NCBI GenBank assembly: GCA_029959085.1
Contig: JARWIR010000018.1
Span: 2,108,001 to 2,172,000, forward strand
Length of the DNA: 64,000 bases
Source: Nemophila menziesii
Lineage: Eukaryota > Streptophyta > Magnoliopsida > Boraginales > Hydrophyllaceae
Direction: 5' to 3'
Positions 22,524 through 33,590 of the stretch are shown here, one piece after another (positions within the stretch are counted from its first letter, which is position 1; each line of letters begins with the position of its first letter). The notes under the pieces were generated by a model. The model was not told the origin of the DNA. It saw only the letters and a list, made by a program, of their open reading frames with translations, and made no database searches. Position numbers and translations under genes: made by a program.

Positions 22524-24506
22524 TGGTGTCGCCTAGGGTGTGTTAAAAATAAGGTAAAATAAAGTCTAGAAACTACACACTCTCACCCTAGACAGGCACA
22601 GTACTGCAAGTATTACAGGACGTATGCAAGTTTTAGTTAGTAAGTTGAGTTCGTTCTCAGGGACTTAAGTGTGCTAGTCGAGTAGGTAACAATAACGAGT
22701 AAGCAATAATTAATTAAAAGACAGAAAATAAAAGAAATAGAATTTCGAATTTAAGAATTAAAACTAAGAAAATAAAGACAATAAAATAAAATACGAAGAA
22801 TATGAGATGAGAAATATAGCTTAGGTTTTGCTAGTATGCACTAATCCTTCTAATTCTTTCTATTAGATCTAGTTAATAAGAGAGAATATTAGCTCTTGTA
22901 TACTTAGTCAGGATTCTAAATTCCCATTCCTTAGACCTTCAGAGCGACTAAGGGGGCTACGGACACACCACGAGGCTGGTTCAAATAGGGTTATCCTACG
23001 CCACTAGGCTATGTTGTAGATCTCGGTTCGGCGGCCTAGGCGGTCGACTAAGGCCTAGCGCCTAGGAGGGACTACGCGGGGCCTAGGCGGGATTACGCGG
23101 TTTTGAATCCTGCTATGTAATTTTATATATTTAGTAATACGCGTGTATAATTATGATAATTTTATCTATTTAAGTCATAAAATTCATCTAACACCACTAT
23201 ATTGAATATGAAAAATACTAAAATTAGAGTTATAATATCAATTCAAGAATTTTTGTGAGTAAAATAAATTTAATGGAGGGCCTAGGCGGCAAGTTTTTGC
23301 CATTAATCGGTGCCTAGGCGGGCTAGGCGCCTCTTCCACGGCGACTAAGGCTTTGGGCAAAAATGCCTACCATTTTTACTAGGCGTAAGCGGTTGAGGGG
23401 GGAGTTGACGCCTAGACGGCGCCTAGGCGCGCCTAGGCGGCGATATCTACAGCATAGCCACTAGGGCCCTAAGCAATCAATTTCCATACATGGTGATAGT
23501 GATTAAATTATACCCTAATGACTATCTAGTTAGAATCAGTTTTGCCAGGATTAATATCGACACTAGACGGTATGCGGTGTTTGAATAATTAGACACCCAA
23601 TTATGGTGACCATCTAATTACTATTATGAAAATCTTAAAGTGATCAGTTCTAGGATAGGAAATAAATCAAAACACATAAACAAATATAAAGGTAAGTAGC
23701 TAATATCAAATTAAAACATGTAATTCCCAAAGAAACTTAGATAGAAGAATTAGAATGCATAGATTATACATGAAGCAAAACCCAATGGGGAGTTTAGTTC
23801 ATACCTGATGGAAATAAACTAAAAGAAATTACAAAAGACATCATCTTGCTCTCTACAATAAACTGGAAGAATAAAACCTTAAGAACTAATTACTATGAGG
23901 CAAGTATGATTTACAAGTGATATAAGGGAATATTTATAGGTTTTTAGAAGAGTGAATTCGTTTTCTTGAAAGAGAGGTTAAGTAATGGACTCCAAGCCCA
24001 ACTCAAATTCGTATGAAAATAAAGATAATTACTTCTGACTTGTTTGATCATATCTTCTTTGTTATTGGTTGGTTTTTAGCCCACAAGATACCAAAAGAAT
24101 CCTCACAGAATTATCTACGTCCCTATGAAAGGAATCTTCCAAAATTGGCTCGGTTTTGGAGTTATCACCACTTCTTTAGGCGTAGCTGCAGAAATTCAGA
24201 TTTAAGGCAGCTTTTCCTTTTCCATGATTTTAGCTTTTCTTTCCTTTATCTCCAATTACCATTCTTATCTCTTTCCATATCTTGTAGTCTTTGACTTGGA
24301 CTCTAATTAATCTCCATAATTATCTTTAAAGCTTTACACTAAATAAATAATTAAACCCAATATGCTCTAAAAATATTATTTTACTAAATCAAGACTCAAA
24401 ATAGGAAAGTGCACTATTTCTCAAGAAAAACGACTATTATGACTTCTAAATCACTAAAAATGATGTCTCATCCTAATATAAATCTATCACAAATGAGGAT
24501 ACGTCA
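22524..24506 (-). repeat. 5' LTR of element D (family II) with MITE insertion
   Basis: In sense it starts TGACGTATCC at 24506 and ends GGCGACACCA at 22524. Removing the MITE and one target copy leaves about 1.53 kb, like the 5' LTR of C. The first 46 nt again contain an inverted repeat of the end. Confidence 0.85.
23009..23457. mobile_element. 449-bp hAT-like MITE rich in CCTAGGCG motifs
   Basis: The insert begins CTATGTTGTAGAT and ends ATCTACAGCATAG, imperfect inverted repeats of 13 bp. It is flanked by exact 8-bp duplications CCACTAGG (23001-23008 and 23458-23465). The uninterrupted LTRs of C lack it. Both ends are GC-rich with many copies of CCTAGGCG or GCGCCTAGG in both orientations, while the middle is AT-rich. 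There is no coding capacity. An 8-bp duplication suits the hAT superfamily and the repeated motifs could be transposase-binding sites. The end sequence is not a canonical hAT end, so the superfamily is tentative. Confidence 0.75.
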
Positions 24507-25754
24507 AGGATACTGTGGTAAAACTTTCTGATCTAACGCATCGGTATAGGCATCTTGAACAGGTTGTTGAGGGGGAGCAGGTCTATTTTGATGTTGATTT
24601 TGATACTGACCTCTTGGTTGGAAAAAGTTTTTCAGGGGGCGCGGTTGATAATGACCAGGATTAGCGGCCCCCTGTGGATTTGAATACTGCATACCCGGAT
24701 GGTTTCGGTTACCAAATTGATAGCCTCCTCGGTTGGATATGAATTAAACAGATTGTGGATTTCCTTCGCACTCTTCCCATGTATGATTATGAACCCCACA
24801 TTGTTGACAACCTTGTGCTTCTTGTACTACGTTTGCTACGGCTAAATTTTTCTGCATCTCTAGCTTAAGTTCTTTGATTTGATTTTCTAATGCGGATATT
24901 TGAGCTGAGTTTGCAGTTTTTTGCGTCTAAACGAAGCGTACCTTGGGTCTTTGCTGCAGGAGCTCGCGTAGAAGGCCAACTCCTTTCTTGTTCTATAATA
25001 TTCTCCAATACCTCGGATGCTTCATTATGATTCATGGACACGAAATTTCTCTTTCCTATGTTATCCACCTTCTCTCTACCTCGATCGTTGAGACCTTCAT
25101 AGAGTATTACTAATTGTAAAGAGGGGATATAACCATGGAGCGGACATCTAGCTAACTTATGTTGAAACCTTGTCCATGATTCTCCTACTATTTCTCCATC
25201 TTCTTGACAAAATCTTGCAAGCTTGCTTTGATCTTTGAGTCTCATACTCTTCGGATAAAAACGGTTAAAGAATGCGGCTTGAAATTTTGTCCATGAATTG
25301 ATTGTCCCTGGTGGCTGCCTATCTAGCCACTTACTAGCTCTACCGGTCAGGAAGAACGAAACATATGACAATACAGTTGCTCGCGTGTAATGCCTGGAGT
25401 AACATAAGCATCACAAATCTGCATAAACTTCTGAATCGCTCTTACCGGATCTTGAATTGCCGTACCACTGTAGAGTCCATAACTTTGAAATTGACTGAGC
25501 ATACCCGGATCGTGTCGAAATTTAATATTCTGGATCTCTGGAGGACGGTAACCTATTGGTTGAACATGAAACGGCATGTGGAGACCAGGAAGGTCTTGCT
25601 CAACTCGATTCTGCCCGTTACCTCTTCCTTGTGGATGTTGTACACCAGGTGGAATGAATGGTGGTGGTCCTCCTGGTTCATAGTATTGTAATCCCTCAGG
25701 TGGATTTCCACGTGGATCTAACTGCTCTTGCATGCCTGCCATAGCTCTTCTCAA
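24507..25754 (-). pseudogene. Element C gag, first half (frameshifted)
   Basis: Pieces 25754-25347, 25371-24865 and 24692-24507 give the same gag as D: MLSQFQSYGLYSGTAIQDPV, AIQKFMQICDAYVTPGIT, FFLTGRASKWLDRQPPGT, CPLHGYIPSLQLVILYEGL, then GCQQCGVHNHTWEECEG (an intact CX2CX4HX4C knuckle near 24800) and the Gln/Pro-rich QYSNPQGAANPGHYQPRP. Frameshifts are near 25365 and 24920, and a stop lies near 24747. It stops at the D junction. Gag forms the particle and binds RNA. Together with 16471-17937 it would make the full C polyprotein. Confidence 0.8.
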
Positions 25755-25967
25755 GGCTCTTTCCTCACGAACACGTTTGTTATAAGGTATGAAGCTCCTC
25801 TCAGGCTCCGATAACGGAGGCCAAGAATTAAGTACTGTGAAACCTGAAAAAGACTAAAGCAAACCACAAGCGTAAATCCGGAAATATAAAAACTACATAC
25901 TGAAAAATAAAAATTAATTAAAAACTACTACTCGAAATAGATAACCCACACGATAACGAGACACAAG

Positions 25968-25985
25968 TACCCGGCAGCGGCGCCA
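25968..25985 (-). promoter_or_regulatory. Primer-binding site of element C (tRNA-Asp)
   Basis: The minus strand reads TGGCGCCGCTGCCGGGTA, one base from the D site. It lies six bases inside the 5' LTR. Confidence 0.8.
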
Positions 25986-25991
25986 ATAACT

Positions 25992-27524
25992 TGGTGTCGC
26001 CTAGGGTGTGATAAAAATAAGATAAATATAAGTCAAGAAAACTACGCACTCTCACCCTAGACAGGCACAATACTGCAGGTATTACAGGACGTATGCAAGT
26101 TTTAATGATAAGAAAGTTCTTTCTCAGGGACTTAGTGTGCTAGTCGAATGGGTAGCAATAACGAGTAAGAAGTAAATAATTAAAAGACAGAAAATAATTA
26201 GAGAATAAATTTCGAATTATCTAAATTAAACTAAGAAAATAAAGGCAGTAAAATAAATACGAAGAATATGAGATGAGAAGTAAAGCTTAGGTTTTGCTAG
26301 TATGCACTAATCCTTCTAATTCTTTCTATTAAATCTAGTTAATAAGGGAGATAATTGGCTCTTAGATATTTAGTCAGGATTCTAAATTCCCATACCTTAG
26401 ACCTTGAGAGCGACTAAGGGGGCTATGGACACACCACGAGGCTGGTTCAAATAGGGTTATCAAACGCTACTAAGGCCCTAAGCAATCAATTTCCATACAT
26501 GGTGATAGTGATTAAATCATACCCTAATGACTATCTAGTTAGAATCAGTGTTGTCAGGACTAATATCGACACTAGACGTTATGTGGTGTTTCAATAATTA
26601 GACACCCAACTAAGGTGATCATCTAACTATTATTAAGGTAATCCTATACTCGTGCACTAGCAAGGAAAATATACATTAAATCAAAACACATAAACAAATA
26701 TAAAGGTAAGCAGCTAATATCAGATTAAAACATGTAATTCCCAAAGAAACTTAGATAGAAAGAAATTAGATTTCATAGATTATACATGATGCAAAACCCA
26801 AGCTATGGGAGTTTAGTTCATACCTGAAGGAAATAAACTAAAAGAAATAAATAAAGACATCATTTTGCTCTCTACAATAATTTGGAAGAATAAAACCTTA
26901 AGAACTAATTACTATGAGGCAAGGATGATTTAAAAGTGATATAAGGGTGTATTTATAGGTGTTTAGAAGACCTAATTCGTTTTCTTGAAGGAGAAGGTAA
27001 GTAATGGACTCCAAGCCCAACTCAAATTCGTAACCCTAAAAACATGAAATCAGACCCGTTTTTCTTTTGGTCCTAGAAGCTTCAATACTCATCCGTTTGA
27101 CGCGTATGAGTACACTAAATTCATCATCTCGGAAAGATATTCGACTTTGATCTTGACCGTTTCTCCAAATCCCGCACAGTTTTGGAGATATAAGCTTATT
27201 TGTGGTCGTAGGTGCAGAAATTCAGATTTAAGGCAGTTTTTCCTTTTCCATGTTTTTAGCTTTTGTTTCCTTATCTCCAATTTCCATGCTTATCTCTTTC
27301 CATATCTTGTAGTCTTTGACATGGACTCTAATTAATCTCCATAATTATGTTTAAAGCTTCACACTAAATAAATAATTAAACCCAATATGCTCTAAAAAAA
27401 TTATTTTACTAAATCAAGACTCAAAATAGGAAAGTGCACTATTTCTCAAGAAAAACGATTCTTCTAAATCACTAAAAATGATGTCTCATCTTAACATAAG
27501 TCTATCACAAATGAGGAGACATCA
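25992..27524 (-). repeat. 5' LTR of element C (family II, 1533 bp)
   Basis: In sense it starts TGATGTCTCC at 27524 and ends GGCGACACCA at 25992. A TATA-like CTATAAATA lies near 26957-26949 on the minus strand. It pairs with the 3' LTR at 11353-12780. The right target duplication gtgga follows at 27525. Confidence 0.85.
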
Positions 27525-27975
27525 GTGGACAGTTGTTGATGGTAAGTGAGGAGAGAGCAAAAAGCTCACTTCAAATTTATCAAATATACATACCACACTG
27601 TCCCTAAGCCTACACTAAAACCATAAAGTCCTCGTGATTCCTAGGTGCATAGTGGGTTATAATTCCGCTAATAGGGAGTAGACTAAGTGGAGCATTGAAA
27701 ACGAGTGAGGATCAATCAACACCCTATAGCCATCATATTGAGATGAGTACAAGCGTAACCTTCTAGCATTGTGAAGTTAATTTTAAGATTGATATTATTT
27801 GTGTTTGATTTTGCATGATAAGTGTATGTATATATAATTTCTAATGTTTGCTATATGATATTTATTTTAAGTTTTGCTTTGGGTGTATTTACTAGTTTCT
27901 GCATTTCTGCATTCACCGTAGACCTTTGTTTTTATTTTACTTTGTCGGGAAGACAAAGGTTTGAGTTTGGGGTCT
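27525..27975 (+). other. Element B 3' spacer, right part, with polypurine tract
   Basis: B resumes with gtggac and continues with noncoding DNA matching F at 54219-54650 in reverse. It holds the stem-loop candidate at 27545-27570 and the tract GTTTGAGTTTGGGGTCT (about 27959-27975) directly before the LTR. No gene is seen. Confidence 0.8.
27545..27570 (+). other. Conserved 26-nt stem-loop candidate (element B)
   Basis: The sequence begins AGTGAGGAGAGAGC and ends AAAAGCTCACT, with one difference from the C, D and F copies, in the loop. It lies 405 nt before the LTR. Confidence 0.6.
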
Positions 27976-28976
27976 TGATGTCTCCTCATTTATTCTAAGT
28001 ATATGCCATTAGGAGACATCATTTTGGGTGATTATTTGACTAATTTGATAGACTTTTAGTGTTAATCTGTTATATTTCATTTTTCCTCCTTGGATTTTAG
28101 TATTTTTCATTTATTAAGTTTTTGCACATTAAATGGGTTGTTGTAGTGCAAAGTTTGTAGTTCCATAATGCTAGAAAGGAGATGAATCAATAATTAAAGT
28201 CTTAGATCCTGTAAAGAAGTCAAAGGAGTGAATAAATATCCCGAAGAGTTGACAAGTTGACGCTGCAAATCTGAAAGTTTGATGGTAATTTCTGATTTCG
28301 AGCTACTTAGACATGGATTCAACCTCTGAGTTGTAAATAAGATGTATTCCTTATCGGGTTACGAATATTTAGCACGTTGAACAGGTCAATTCGGAGATGA
28401 TTTGAGAACGTTACAACCGCTCTAGTGAAGGGTGTACACCAGTTACGGGATTTGTAATTAAAGATTGGACTTGGGCTTTTTAATATTTCACTAATTCACT
28501 TAAGTAATAGCCCAAGTCTGATTTTCACCTTATAAATAGACCTTTAGACTTTTATTTTACACATAACTCAATTCATACATGTAAGAAGCGCCAGAGAGAA
28601 AGTCAGAAGCAAGGAAAAAGAGAAAGCTAAGAGCTGGAGAAAATCATCTTCTCCAACAAACCCAAATCCCTAATTAGGTTCTTAGGTATTTTCTTTCTGT
28701 ATTTGACAATGACTTCCTTTTATTTTTTATCTTTAGTTTTTATTTCAATTAAGAGCTAAACTCATTTGTACTTGACAATCGCGAAATGGGTTGAACCCTA
28801 ACTTGATTAATTTATGTTTTTCTAATTTGGGATTTCTTAATTTAAATTGAATTTGTTATTTTATGTTGGCTTTTATATTATGCTTGAATTATTATCTTTA
28901 GAGTCATGAACTAAGGGTAATTGTTAGTATCTAGGCTATTCACTATAGTGGCATAGTGATCATCTTGACGGGGGAT
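27976..28976 (+). repeat. 3' LTR of element B, first part
   Basis: It starts TGATGTCTCC right after the polypurine tract and aligns with LTRs A and G. It carries the terminal inverted repeat (27976-28021) and TATAAATAG at 28531-28539. Copia element E interrupts it after cttgacgggggat. The rest is at 36599-37171. Confidence 0.85.
28531..28539 (+). promoter_or_regulatory. TATA box in the LTR of element B
   Basis: TATAAATAG lies about 555 nt into the LTR, the same place as in A. Confidence 0.55.
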
Positions 28977-30136
28977 TGATATTCTATATGCGTCCTAGAA
29001 GGGGGGTTGAATAGGACAATGGAAATTAATCGGCTAATTTTATTTCAAGTAAATACAATTAAAAGCTAATTTGAATCCTATTGTTTTAGCAAACTAAATA
29101 GTCAAGAACTAGATAATCCTAAAAGACAATATTATCAAACTATTCATGTAAGCATTTTATCAAGCATATAGAGTGCGGAAAAGTAAAGAGTGTAGGGATA
29201 GAAAGATACACAACGATGTATAGTGGTTCGGTTTCCCTACATCCACTACCTAAGGAAGCCTCCTTAGGATTTGCAAGATTCTCAACTAATCTTCGTAACT
29301 CTTTAACCCGGGTGAGATTACAAACCCATTACAACCACTTCAAAACCTTGAAGGAAATACACTTGTGTTATCACCAACACAAGGAACCAAGTATAGAACC
29401 TATACTCACACTACTCTCTTAATATATTACAAGAACAACGAGGAAAGGAAAAGTGTTTAGGGGTGTTATAATAGCTTGAAACTAAACTCCTAAAAGAGTG
29501 GATATAAACTATGTAGCTTGAGGAATGAATATGACTTGAATGCTCCTTGAAACCTTCTTGAATGATAATATTAATTGCTCTTAAGATTGGTAGATGGAAG
29601 GAGTGAGTTGTGTCTTGAATGAGCTTCAATTTATAGCTGAAATAAGCTTCCAACGGTCAAAAGGCTTCTATCTAACGGATATATTTAGACTCCAACGGAT
29701 ATAAGCTTTGTCCTCTTCTAATAGTGCAGAAACCCTTTCTTGCGGTGTACCGCGGATATGGTCCGGTGTACCGCACGATTCAACGTGTTGATTTCATAGC
29801 ATACTGACGGGCTACCCTATGCACCGTATTCCTGGTCCGCACCCTTGGTCCGGTGTACCGCGCCTCAGTCCGGTGTACCGCAACTTTTTCTTGCTTTCTG
29901 TTCGGACTAGCTTATGCACCGCGCCTTTGGTCCGTGGTACTGCGGTGTACCGCAGGTCTTGTCCGGTGTACCGCGACGCTGTTCTAATGAAGCTCAAGCT
30001 TAAGATCAAGGATTTAAAGATAACTAATCTAGTGAGGGGTTTTGGAAAACCTTTAAAAGAGATACCAAATGAATTTTAGTTTAAAGAATGATTTGTCGAA
30101 TATTAAAACGGGAATAAAAACAAGGTAAGGCTAACA
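28977..30136 (-). repeat. 3' LTR of element E
   Basis: In sense it starts TGTTAGCC (30136) and ends GAATATCA (28977), 1160 bp. A TATA-like TATAAA lies at 29635-29630 on the minus strand. The GC-rich motif cluster (29985-29738) lies upstream of it, in the U3 part. Confidence 0.9.
29738..29985 (-). repeat. Cluster of GGTGTACCGC dyad motifs in the E LTR (3' copy)
   Basis: Six copies of GGTGTACCGC, usually CCGGTGTACCGC, and several ATGCACCG variants lie in 250 bp. The 5' LTR has the same cluster at about 36200-36445. In sense they lie about 100-350 nt before the TATA-like sequence. Confidence 0.75.
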
Positions 30137-30150
30137 ATCTCCCCCTTTTT
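30137..30150 (-). promoter_or_regulatory. Polypurine tract of element E
   Basis: The minus strand reads AAAAAGGGGGAGAT directly before the 3' LTR. Confidence 0.85.
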
Positions 30151-30492
30151 GATGATTGACAAATCATAAACTTTTGAAGATGCCTTAGATAAAGTTTTAA
30201 TCAAAAACTCCCCCTCGACCTAATCACTAGAGTTTTTAGAAAAACTCCCCCTCACAAAATGCATTTGAAAAAGGTTTAACTAAAGTTTCTCCCCCTTTGT
30301 CAACAACAAAAAGAATCAATGATACGATTTTTGAAAATTTTAAGGGGTCAAAATACATTTGAGTAAAAACAAAGGCTAAAGGAGTAAATGGATAACAATT
30401 AGAAGCTTCAAGGACCCTATAACACCAAGAAAAATATTAGCAACAAGATAATATACACAAAAAGCACTAACAATAATGGCATGATAAGAAGG
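30151..30492 (-). other. Element E 3' untranslated region
   Basis: This is noncoding sequence between the RNase H stop and the polypurine tract. On the plus strand it has several CTCCCCCT tracts (near 30209, 30246 and 30289), that is, extra purine-rich tracts in sense. No gene is seen. Confidence 0.7.
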
Positions 30493-32752
30493 TTAGAGAA
30501 TTTGCATGCCAATCTCACAACGAATTTTCTCAAAAAGATCTTGGGGTAGAGGTTTGGTAAAAATATCGGCTAGTTGATTTTCCGAAGTGACAAATTCAAG
30601 CACAATATCCCCTTTTTTAGTGTGATCACGGATAAAGTGATGACAGATTTCAATGTGTTTCGTTCTAGAGTGTTGAATAGGATTTTTGGTAAGATTGATA
30701 GCACTAGTGTTATCACAACGAATTGGGAACACAATCATACTCTAGGCCAAAATCTAGTAAGGTTTGTTTCATCCAAAGAATTTGAGTCACACAATTTCCG
30801 GCCGCAACATATTCGGCTTCGGCCGTGGATAAAGCAACACTATTTTGTTTTCTACTAGACCAAGAAACAAGGGATTGACCTAAGAATTGGCAACTTCCAC
30901 TAGTACTCTTCCTATCAAGTCTACAACCCACATAATCGGCATCCGAATAACCTATTAGTTCAAAAGAGGTAAATCTTGGGTACCAAAGTCCTAGACTTAG
31001 GGTTCCTTTCAAATACCTAAAAATACGCTTAACGGCACTAAGATGAGATTCTTTAGGAGAGGATTGAAATCTAGCACAAAGACACGCGGGGAACATAATA
31101 TCGGGTCTAGAAGCGGTTAAATAGAGTAAGCTACCAATCATATCTCGATATGTTTTCTCATCAACATCCTTACCATCTTCATCTTTGTCTAATTTTGTGG
31201 ATGTGCTCATTGGAGTTCCAATTTCCTTTGCATCTTCAAGTCCAAATTTTTTGATCAATTCTTTTGTGTATTTGGCTTGATTTACAAAGATTCCATCCTT
31301 CATTTGCTTGATTTGAAGTCCAAGAAAGTAATTCAATTCTCCCATCATTCTCATCTCAAATTCCTTATGCATGCTTTTAGAAAAATTCTCACAAAGATTT
31401 TCATTAGTAGCACCAAATATTATATCATCCACATAAATTTGAACAAGAAGGATATCTTTTGAAGACCTTTTTATAAATGAAGTGGAGTCAATATTTCCTC
31501 GTTTAAAACCATCTTCTAATAAAAATTTGCTTAAACGTTCATACCAAGCACGAGGTGCTTGTTTTAAGCCATATAAAGCTTTTGAAAGTTTAAAAACATG
31601 ATTTGGAAATTTTGGATCTTCAAAACCCGGTGGTTGTTTAACAAAAACTTCCTCATCTATAAAACCATTTAAAAAAGCACTTTTGACATCCATTTGGTAA
31701 AGTTTAAAATTCATATAACAAGCAAAAGCAAGCAACATACGAATAGATTCAAGTCTAGCTACCGGAGCAAAAGTTTCATCGAAATCCATACCTTCCTCTT
31801 GATTGTATCCTTGAGCAACTAACCTTGCTTTATTTCTAGTGATAATACCGGTGTCATTTAGCTTGTTGTGAAACACCCACTTTGTGCCAATAATAGTAGG
31901 GCCAATTGGTTTCTCAATTAATGTCCAAACTTTACTACGCTCAAATTGATTTAATTCCTCATGCATAGCGTTTATCCAATGATCATCTAGCAAGGCTTCT
32001 TTAATATTCTTGGGCTCAATTTGAGATAAGAATGCTTGATGAGCACATAGAGCAATTATACGAGAACGAGTGGTAACACCTTCATTTGGATCACCTAGAA
32101 TTAATTCACTTGGGTGATCTTTGATGTTTTTCCAAAACTTTGGTAAATCCGTACTAGCTTCATTTGAGAGTTGACCATTTTCCTTAAGAGATTCATCATG
32201 AGATTTTAATCCTTGAGTAGGAGATTCTAAGGGTTGATCTTGTGGAGTATCTTCATGTAAATCAACATCTACTACTTTCTTGATACAAAAAGGGTTAGTC
32301 TCATCAAAGTCAACATGCATAGATTCTTCAATGGTACGAGTACGTTTATTGAAAATGCGATAGGCTTTTCCCTTAGTGGAATAACCAAGAAAAATACCTT
32401 CATCCGATTTTGCATAAAATTTGCCCAAATAGTCCCTAGTGTTTAAGATAAAACATTTGCACCCAAAAACACGAAAATATGCAATAGTTGGTGGTCTACC
32501 ATTCCAAAGCTCATAAGGGGTTTTCTTAATAAGGGGTCTAATTAGAACTCTATTTAACACATAACAAGCCGTATGAACGGCTTCACCCCAAAAGTATGTA
32601 GGCAAGCTATGTTCATTTAGCATTGTTCTAGCCATTTCTTGTAGAGTTCGGTTTTTCCTTTCCACTACCCCATTTTGTTGGGGAGTTCTAGGAGCCGAAA
32701 AATTATGCTCAATGCCAAATTCATCACAAAAATGCACAAAAGGAGAATTCAC
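30493..32752 (-). pseudogene. Element E integrase core end, reverse transcriptase and RNase H
   Basis: The main frame (32752-30713, 679 codons) starts within the integrase core. It has APRTPQQNGVVERKNRTLQE with the third acidic residue, then CYVLNRVLIRP. RT follows with WTLIEKPIGPTIIGTKWVF, ARLVAQGYNQEEGMDFDETF, YQMDVKSAFLNGFIDEEVFV, YGLKQAPRAWY and the catalytic YVDDIIFGATNE. RNase H begins at GYSDADYVGCRLDRKSTSG and has STAEAEYVAAGNC. A frameshift near 30735 moves the end into 30738-30493, with RCDNTSAINLTKNPIQHSRT and ENQLADIFTKPLPQ. Gene order IN-RT-RNase H defines copia. Only that frameshift breaks this 2.2-kb part. Confidence 0.9.
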
Positions 32753-33590
32753 ATATTCACTACCATTATCACTACGAATGCATGTAATAGAGTAGCCTTT
32801 CTCATTTGCACCTTTCTACAAAGTTTTGCAAATTCGTTGAAGGTTTGATTTTTTAAAGCAAGGAACATCACCCATGTATATCTAGTGTAATCATCAACAA
32901 CAACAAAGACATATCTAGATCCTCCTAGACTAGTGACATCAACGGGACCAAAAAGATCCATATGCAATAATTGAAGTGGCCTAACGGTTATGACCTTATT
33001 TATGGATTTAAAAGATGAACGATGTTGTTTACCAAGTTGACATGCATCACAAAGTTTATCTTTATCAAATTTATAAATAGGCAAACCAACAACAAGATTT
33101 TTTCTAGACAATTTTGAAATTAAATCCATGCTAGCATGTCCTAAACGTCTATGCCAAAGCCAACTATCATTAACCACGGATAAGCATTTAATACGTTGAC
33201 ACATAAGACTCTCAAGATCAACTACAAAAACATTATCCGATCATTTAGCAATAAAAATAGTATCTAACTCATCATTTTTTAAAACAATACATCTAGATGA
33301 TTCAAATTTAACACTATAACCAACATCACAAAGTTGACTTATACTAAGCAAGTTAAAAGATAGACCCTCAACAAGCAAAACATTTGAAATAAGTAAAGAA
33401 TTCATATTACCAATGTTACCTTTACCCAAAACGCGTTTTTTAGTATTGTCGGCAAAAGTAACTCTATCACCTTTTGTTTTATAGAGATGTGTAAATAATT
33501 ATGGGTTCCCGGTCATATGTCTTGAGCATCCACTATCAAGGAGCCATATATTTTGCTTCTTGATGCTCAATCCCTACACACAAAAAAAAT
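32749..33590 (-). pseudogene. Element E protease and integrase N-terminal part (broken)
   Basis: The protease has the copia-type motif LLDSGCSRHMTGNP at about 33549-33508, followed at once by a stop. The frame continues with TKGDRVTFADN and then the 33429-33241 piece ending in a stop. Integrase (33204-32749) has the zinc end WHRRLGHASMDLISKLS and LCDACQLGKQHRSSF, the first acidic residue in LLHMDLFGPV and VVVDDYTRYTWVMFL. A frameshift near 32815 separates it from SDNGSE and the rest of the core. At least two stops and one frameshift make this part nonfunctional. Confidence 0.85.

Larger units (their letters stand above)
17966..24506 (-). mobile_element. Element D: Athila family II element nested in gag of C, 3' LTR lost
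   Basis: In sense the order is 5' LTR (24506-22524, with a MITE inside), primer site (22517-22500), gag-PR-GPF frame (22402-19556), spacer with GGTATACCG motifs, 3' spacer and polypurine tract (ending 17966). The next base continues gag of C. On the other side, C gag ends CAGTATCCT at 24507. The two C gag ends are only about 15-20 nt apart in the uninterrupted D gag (near 21050-21080). D therefore inserted into C and then lost its 3' LTR plus a few bases. D lacks the downstream ORF because 13625-15762 of C has no counterpart at the 18836 junction. Confidence 0.75.
11353..27524 (-). mobile_element. Element C: Athila family II non-autonomous retrotransposon, interrupted by D
   Basis: On the minus strand the order is 5' LTR (27524-25992), tRNA-Asp primer site (25985-25968), gag first half (25754-24507), inserted element D (24506-17966), gag second half fused to protease and a GPF module (17937-16471), a spacer with GGTATACCG motifs, a downstream ORF (15566-14449), a 3' spacer, a polypurine tract (about 12796-12781) and the 3' LTR (12780-11353). 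Without D it would be about 9.6 kb. No RT, RNase H or integrase core is present. Flanks RTGGA show it inserted into B. Confidence 0.8.

Noticed and set aside
28140..28156. TTGTTGTAGTG near 28144 as the second CACTA terminus
   Set aside because: It lies inside a family I LTR in a context that aligns with other family I LTRs, with no CGTCG-type subterminal repeats around it. It is a chance match.
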